This document shows positions 6,530 through 9,717 of a stretch of 9,717 nt of DNA, in pieces. The notes under the pieces are model-generated. The model searched no databases and had not been told where the DNA came from. It worked only from the letters and a program-made list of their open reading frames with translations. The stretch covers positions 1 to 9,717 of the forward strand of contig CAMPIQ010000137.1 in the NCBI GenBank assembly GCA_946886475.1, given 5' to 3'. The position numbers were made by a program, and so were the translations under genes. Source of the stretch: an uncultured Chitinophagales bacterium. Its GTDB lineage: Bacteria; Bacteroidota; Bacteroidia; Chitinophagales; Chitinophagaceae. Within the stretch, counting starts at the first letter, position 1. Each line of letters opens with the position of its first letter.

Positions 6530-6820
6530 TTATGTAACTATTTTATCTCTTTCCTGGTGTAAACCGTAAAACACCATGGCACCAAATACTGGAACAGCCA
6601 CTACTGCTATTAACCAGAATCTTTTCTGATAATTTTTCATATCATCCCTGTTAATAACATCAATGATTGCCCATGCCCAGTGAATGCCGGCAAGTGCTGC
6701 TCCAATAATAATAAGGATATCACCGGCCTGGTTGCCCGATGATTTCATTCCAATTGCCAGAAACAATACTATGGCGCTTATTATGGCAAGGATAAAATTG
6801 GGGTGTCTAAGATTTTTCAT
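6530..6820 (-). CDS. Small three-helix membrane protein, PLDc_N-like
   Basis: A 96-residue integral membrane protein with hydrophobic segments at about 9-25, 34-56 and 68-87 and a short charged tail (HQERDKIVT). The last part, KNYQKRFWLIAVVAVPVFGAM, resembles the short 'phospholipase D nuclease N-terminal' (PLDc_N) membrane motif, in which a tryptophan-led helix contains proline and glycine followed by a tyrosine-bearing end. That family name does not imply phospholipase activity; no catalytic HKD motif is present. The function is unknown. It is 118 bp downstream of the YihY-like gene and 5 bp upstream of the flavoprotein gene. The family call is tentative; that it is a gene is well supported by the tight spacing and clean membrane pattern. 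Confidence 0.75.
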   Translation of the reverse strand: MKNLRHPNFILAIISAIVLFLAIGMKSSGNQAGDILIIIGAALAGIHWAWAIIDVINRDDMKNYQKRFWLIAVVAVPVFGAMVFYGLHQERDKIVT

Positions 6821-6938
6821 ATACAGGTTTTAGGGATCATCAGCTTCACAACATGAACGGCCTCCGGAAATAATAGCTAAAATTTTATGCCATTTGAATG
6901 CTGCAACCCGGATTAAAGCCCTGCAATAAAATATGTTA

Positions 6939-7856
6939 TTAAGTATCCAGATAGGAGGGAGGTACTTCTTTTGCTTCCTTTTTTATAATAAATACAGCCG
7001 TTTGTTTTGGTTTTATGCCTTCACCCGAATGCAATGCATACATTTTTGTGAACTCAGCTCCAAAATACAGGATCATGGAAGAATAATACACCCACACCAG
7101 AATAAGGATAATGGAAGCCGCGGTACCGTATACCACGCCTATATTGCTTTGCCCGAGGTAGAATCCAATCAAAAATTTCCCGACAAGAAATAGCATGGCT
7201 GTGAATGCAGATCCGATCCAGGCATCACGCCATGCGATCCTGGCATCGGGCAAAACTTTATAGATCACCGCAAATAATGCAGTGATCACAGCCAGAAGGA
7301 TGAGCGAATTAAGCAGGTTGAAATATTCATTATTTGGAAATTTTTCGAGGATCTTTTTATTAACCAGGGTGAGCAGAGCGTTGATGATCAGGGATACCAG
7401 TAATAAGAATCCCAGCCCCAGAACCAGGGAAAATGAAAGCAGCCGGTTCAAAATAAATTTCAGCCAGCCTCTCCGGGGTTTTGATTTTACAGACCATATA
7501 AAGTTGATGGAACTTTGGATTTCTGTAAAGACCCCGGTAGCGCCGATAAAAAGCATAACTGCTCCAATAATGGCACCTGTGGTGGAATCATAACCCTCGC
7601 TTGCATTCGTCAGGATATCCTGGATCTGCAGGGCGGCATCATTTCCTATCAGGTCCTTAAACTGTTCATAAATCCTTCCCTCAGAAGCTTCCTTTCCATA
7701 AAAGAAACCTGAAAGAGAAATGACAAAGAAAAGCAGGGGCCCGAGGGCAAAAATGGTATAATAGCTTAAAGAAGCACTGAGTTTAAAAGCATTATCATCA
7801 TCAAAAGCTATCGCTGATCTTTTGAGCAGTTGTGAAAATATCCGGAGTTTTTTCAT
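6939..7856 (-). CDS. YihY/BrkB family inner-membrane protein
   Basis: A 305-residue integral membrane protein. Six hydrophobic segments are visible at about 26-52, 91-115, 138-162, 178-203, 211-234 and 243-270. The family hallmark is the first helix with ALSYYTIFALGPLLFF-type sequence (here SASLSYYTIFALGPL), together with IGAVMLFIGATGVFTEIQSSINFIW and, near the end, YGTAASIILILVWVYYSSMILYFGAEFTK. Length and order match the family. YihY/BrkB proteins were once annotated as ribonuclease BN by mistake, and some were suggested as virulence factors or transporters; the role is not established. The C-terminal tail (about 271-305) is cytoplasmic-looking and basic. A Bacteroidota-type promoter precedes it (7895-7925). 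It diverges from the lmo0937-type gene. Confidence 0.92.
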   Translation of the reverse strand: MKKLRIFSQLLKRSAIAFDDDNAFKLSASLSYYTIFALGPLLFFVISLSGFFYGKEASEGRIYEQFKDLIGNDAALQIQDILTNASEGYDSTTGAIIGAVMLFIGATGVFTEIQSSINFIWSVKSKPRRGWLKFILNRLLSFSLVLGLGFLLLVSLIINALLTLVNKKILEKFPNNEYFNLLNSLILLAVITALFAVIYKVLPDARIAWRDAWIGSAFTAMLFLVGKFLIGFYLGQSNIGVVYGTAASIILILVWVYYSSMILYFGAEFTKMYALHSGEGIKPKQTAVFIIKKEAKEVPPSYLDT

Positions 7857-7894
7857 TCGATCTATTCATGAATAAATGTGCCATGTAAGTAACA

Positions 7895-7925
7895 CAAATT
7901 TATTTTAAAGACTTTCATGTAGAAA
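7895..7925 (-). promoter_or_regulatory. Predicted promoter of the YihY-like gene
   Basis: On the minus strand TAAATTTG (plus 7895-7902) is an exact match to the TAnnTTTG -7 element. TTTC (7922-7925) stands 19 bases upstream, one mismatch from TTTG. Transcription would start near 7889, about 33 bases before the ATG. Confidence 0.5.
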
Positions 7926-7966
7926 TTACTACACAGAAAACTGGTAAGAATTCGGTAAAACCAAAG

Positions 7967-8000
7967 CTGCGCTGTAAAAAACAGCTGGCAGTATTTTTTT
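7967..8000 (+). promoter_or_regulatory. Hairpin with T-run in the leader of the lmo0937-type gene
   Basis: ctgc (7967-7970) and gctgt (7971-7975) pair with acagc (7981-7985) and gcag (7988-7991) around a five-A loop and a two-base bulge. After two bases comes a run of seven Ts (7994-8000). This has terminator form but lies 27 bp before a plus-strand start, where no plus-strand gene precedes it. It might be an attenuator or the end of a short RNA. Confidence 0.35.
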
Positions 8001-8027
8001 AATAACTAATGAAACAACTTGAGATTC

Positions 8028-8174
8028 ATGAGAAGTATCCTTTACATAATAGCAGTTATCCTGATCATTGGATGGTTGCTCGGAGTTTTTGCTTATAGTG
8101 CTTCGGGCCTTATCCATATTCTGATTGTTCTGGCAGTGATTGCCCTGTTATTAGGGATCATCAGAAGAGCATAA
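8028..8174 (+). CDS. lmo0937-type small membrane protein
   Basis: A 48-residue protein with two membrane helices: MRSILYIIAVILIIGWLLGV, a short AYSASGLIH turn, and ILIVLAVIALLLGIIRRA. Length, the central G-x-x-IH turn and the RR end match the lmo0937 (DUF5670-like) family of tiny bacterial membrane proteins, widespread in Bacteroidota and Bacillota; function unknown, often next to stress genes. It is a monocistronic gene: divergent from the YihY-like gene, with its own terminator 45 bp after the stop. A 62-residue frame on the other strand across this locus (7929-8117) is not supported, since this reading gives an obvious family pattern. Confidence 0.85.
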   Translation: MRSILYIIAVILIIGWLLGVFAYSASGLIHILIVLAVIALLLGIIRRA

Positions 8175-8218
8175 AAAATTTTCAACTTTCTCATATACAC
8201 GGTCCATTCTATCAGCAA

Positions 8219-8249
8219 GGCTACAGTTCTCTACTGTAGCCATTTTTTT
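8219..8249 (+). terminator. Intrinsic terminator of the lmo0937-type gene
   Basis: A perfect 8-bp stem pairs 8219-8226 (ggctacag) with 8234-8241 (ctgtagcc) around a 7-base loop, followed by A and seven Ts (8243-8249). Only the plus strand has the T-run. Confidence 0.85.
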
Positions 8250-8368
8250 GAAAGTAAATAGGCTGAATTCTTATTATAATGGTGGAATGGCTGATAGATT
8301 CATAACCATCAAACGCAAAGATTTTCCGGGGTCTTAGAGGTGATAATGAGCTTAGGAGGGGCATTGGG

Positions 8369-8701
8369 TTATTGCCAGTCAGTAAATGCCAGTTTACTCA
8401 TGCTATTGGAACATTCCCTGCATACTCTGGCACATTGCTGAAACATCTCGTCCTTCTGTGCATCGCATATTTCTGCACATTCTTCGCAAATTCCAACACA
8501 AAGCAGGGCCATCCGGTTAATGTTTTGCGAACTGCTTTTTAGTGCATGAAAGGTACCCATACAAATGAATGCACATTCATCAATAACTTTTGTGATTTGT
8601 TTTGACAAACTGGTTTTGATACCAGTTATTTTAACAAGCAGGTTCTCACAATTGATCCATGCTTCAAGACAGGTTCGGGAATGATAGCTTGTAATTGTCA
8701 T
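8369..8701 (-). CDS. Cysteine-rich four-helix protein, DUF326/copper-storage-like
   Basis: A 110-residue helical protein with 11 cysteines: C11, C18, C43, C47, C68, C72, C75, C79, C90, C94 and C97. Their 3-4 residue spacing places them on one face of helices, as in the DUF326 / Csp four-helix-bundle proteins, where cysteines line the bundle core and hold Cu(I). The block CVGICEECAEICDAQ followed by FQQCARVCRECS is the typical family end. No signal peptide is visible, so a cytosolic form is expected. Copper binding is inferred from the family. ATG 8701 overlaps the stop of the upstream gene in an ATGA, so the two are co-translated. No clear terminator follows; 8250-8368 holds nothing else I can identify. 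Confidence 0.85.
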   Translation of the reverse strand: MTITSYHSRTCLEAWINCENLLVKITGIKTSLSKQITKVIDECAFICMGTFHALKSSSQNINRMALLCVGICEECAEICDAQKDEMFQQCARVCRECSNSMSKLAFTDWQ

Positions 8702-9048
8702 GGCTCTCTTTTATAAGACTTTTTTTGAATTGCTTCCACATCTTTTATGAACCGGGTTAGTTTTGAATCATTATAAATACCATAAGCGTCAACTATGGTT
8801 CCCCTGGTTCCGTCACTGGTTTCAATGATATAAAGAATGGCATTATCATCAGGATCAGATTCTCCTTCGAACCGGTAAAAATTTACAATTCGTATTTCTT
8901 CCGGCTTATAGCAACCTGAATTCTGAAGAGATTGAAGTCCATTATCCGTAATCTGAAAATCCTCATTATATCCCTCATTGATCATCCTGTTCAAACAGGT
9001 AGCCAGACTTTTCATATACGGCATACTGTTATTTTCGTTAATGATCAT
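8698..9048 (-). CDS. Small conserved Bacteroidota protein, often mislabelled PRPP synthetase
   Basis: A 116-residue soluble protein. The pattern GYNEDFQITDNGLQ, then RFEGESDPDDNAILYIIE, then GTIVDAYGIYND is one I recall from small Bacteroidota proteins that databases tend to call 'phosphoribosylpyrophosphate synthetase'. It has neither the length (about 300 residues) nor the catalytic motifs of that enzyme, so the name should not be used as a function. The true role is unknown. It is the first gene of a pair with the cysteine-rich protein (4-bp ATGA overlap). The start may be ATG 9048 or a later methionine (MPYMKSL) that fits the family N-terminus better; 9048 is kept as the longest. The stretch upstream (9049-9146) shows no clear promoter. 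Confidence 0.75.
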   Translation of the reverse strand: MIINENNSMPYMKSLATCLNRMINEGYNEDFQITDNGLQSLQNSGCYKPEEIRIVNFYRFEGESDPDDNAILYIIETSDGTRGTIVDAYGIYNDSKLTRFIKDVEAIQKKSYKREP

Positions 9049-9146
9049 GATTGAAACGCTTTCTTTACAGATTAAAATAGCTTGCCAAAAAATTTAAACC
9101 GCCCAACTCGCTGTATCAAATCAGATGAGTACATAATTCCACACAA

Positions 9147-9170
9147 AGCCCTGCCTCAGCAGGCAGGGCT
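9147..9170 (-). terminator. Strong palindrome, probable terminator of the DUF2383 gene
   Basis: A perfect 10-bp GC-rich stem pairs 9147-9156 (agccctgcct) with 9161-9170 (aggcagggct) around CAGC. It lies 30 bp after the stop of the minus-strand DUF2383 gene. The T-run after it on that strand is short (TTGTG), so termination could be weak, or it may be a dispersed palindromic repeat. Confidence 0.5.
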
Positions 9171-9200
9171 ACAGATATAACATTATAAAATGGCCACCAA

Positions 9201-9665
9201 TTAATGAGATGCCTGATGCATATCCCTCAGCCTTTTCACTTCATCATGTCCGGCTTTCAAAGAAGCCTTTTGCCTCACGATCAAATCCCTTAATGATGGT
9301 TCCCAATCGATGTCAGCATTTAGAGCGGTGTCATAAGCTTTTTGAGCGGCATCTTCACCAAACTCACAATTGCTTAATACTGTTTTACGGTCATGTCCTG
9401 TAACAGTTGCTTTCAGATCCATCCAAACCCGGTAAATCTTACCTGAATTTGTGGTTCCGTCCGATGGGTCTCCACCCAGTCTTGAAACTTCAGAGGTCAG
9501 TTCCTGGGCATATTGCCTGCTTTCGGTTATATAACGCTGAAATAAGGACCTGAGGTCAGCATCTTCATCTTTCAACTCATCAATTGCTTTTTCATATCCA
9601 ACCACCCTGTCATGATTGATGCGGATAAGATCATTAAGAGCGTCTAATACTTTTTCATTTTCCAT
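9201..9665 (-). CDS. DUF2383 / PA2169-type four-helix-bundle protein
   Basis: A 154-residue, fully helical, charged, soluble protein with no signal peptide. The start VLDALNDLIRINHDRVVGYEKAID and the segments SLFQRYITESRQYAQELTSEV, GGDPSDGTTNSGKIYRVWMDLKA, and CEFGEDAAQKAYDTAL follow the PA2169/DUF2383 family, a ferritin-like four-helix bundle whose members often carry Glu/His positions suited to metal. Full family length. Function is not established; members are often linked to stress genes. It is alone on its strand, ended by the palindrome at 9147-9170. Its start (ATG 9663-9665) is well placed. The 52 bp before it show no convincing promoter. Confidence 0.85.
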   Translation of the reverse strand: MENEKVLDALNDLIRINHDRVVGYEKAIDELKDEDADLRSLFQRYITESRQYAQELTSEVSRLGGDPSDGTTNSGKIYRVWMDLKATVTGHDRKTVLSNCEFGEDAAQKAYDTALNADIDWEPSLRDLIVRQKASLKAGHDEVKRLRDMHQASH

Positions 9666-9717
9666 AATAGTAACATTTATGACTTGTAATGATCAAAAAA
9701 TCGTACCTGAATTATTG

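Noticed and set aside
6873..6892. Minus-strand TGGCATAAAATTTTAGC before the three-helix membrane protein gene, resembling a sigma-54 promoter
   Set aside because: The GG to GC spacing is two bases too long and TTGC reads TAGC.
7868..7883. Minus-strand TGGCACATTTATTCA before the YihY-like gene, resembling a sigma-54 promoter
   Set aside because: The -24 part is perfect but the -12 part lacks the essential GC, and transcription would begin only about 2 bases before the ATG. A better -33/-7 promoter lies upstream.
7954..7967. GG-N10-GC spacing before the lmo0937-type gene
   Set aside because: Only the two dinucleotides match; the flanking consensus (GGCAC, TTGC) does not, which is expected by chance.
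7929..8117. A 62-residue minus-strand frame
   Set aside because: It is antisense to the clearly recognisable lmo0937-type gene and shows no family pattern.
9147..9170. Palindrome considered as a single CRISPR-type or mobile repeat
   Set aside because: Only one copy is present in the window and no array, spacer or transposase is seen; its place after the DUF2383 gene fits a terminator.

Overview
The window looks like chromosomal DNA of a Bacteroidota member, probably close to Chitinophagaceae (an inference, not a measured placement). It is AT-rich, genes lack obvious Shine-Dalgarno sequences, and good matches to the Bacteroidota promoter pattern (TTG or TTTG near -33, TAnnTTTG near -7) stand before genes. 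Several proteins also resemble families I know from that phylum.

Layout. Positions 1-1126 are sparse. A terminator at the left edge belongs to a gene outside the window. A minus-strand pair follows: an unrecognised 49-residue protein (407-556) and a DUF1328/YtjA-type membrane peptide (196-363), ended by a terminator at 99-126. A doubtful plus-strand ORF (623-829) is followed by a good terminator (860-884). From about 1038 to 6013 lies a plus-strand operon: rpoN (sigma-54), an NtrC-type receiver/AAA+/Fis activator, a 157-residue protein that reads as a histidine-kinase ATPase domain with its ATP-binding motifs lost, and a soluble receiver-PAS-histidine kinase. The last gene overlaps tail-to-tail by 20 bp with a minus-strand group: a split-barrel flavoprotein like general stress protein 26, a three-helix membrane protein, and a YihY/BrkB membrane protein. 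A plus-strand lmo0937-type membrane peptide (8028-8174) has its own terminator. The right end carries three minus-strand genes: a cysteine-rich DUF326-like helical protein, a small Bacteroidota family overlapping it by ATGA, and a DUF2383/PA2169-type four-helix protein.

How they may work together. The central operon encodes the alternative sigma factor, an activator able to open its promoters, a kinase that could phosphorylate that activator, and a possible non-catalytic partner. The flanks hold small envelope and stress-associated families that often cluster in soil and freshwater Bacteroidota. It is tempting to see them as targets, but I found no convincing -24/-12 promoter before any of them, so that link is unproven. 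The least ordinary items are the degenerate ATPase-domain protein inside the sigma-54 operon, the 49-residue ORF, and a nine-codon leader ORF whose stop overlaps the rpoN start.
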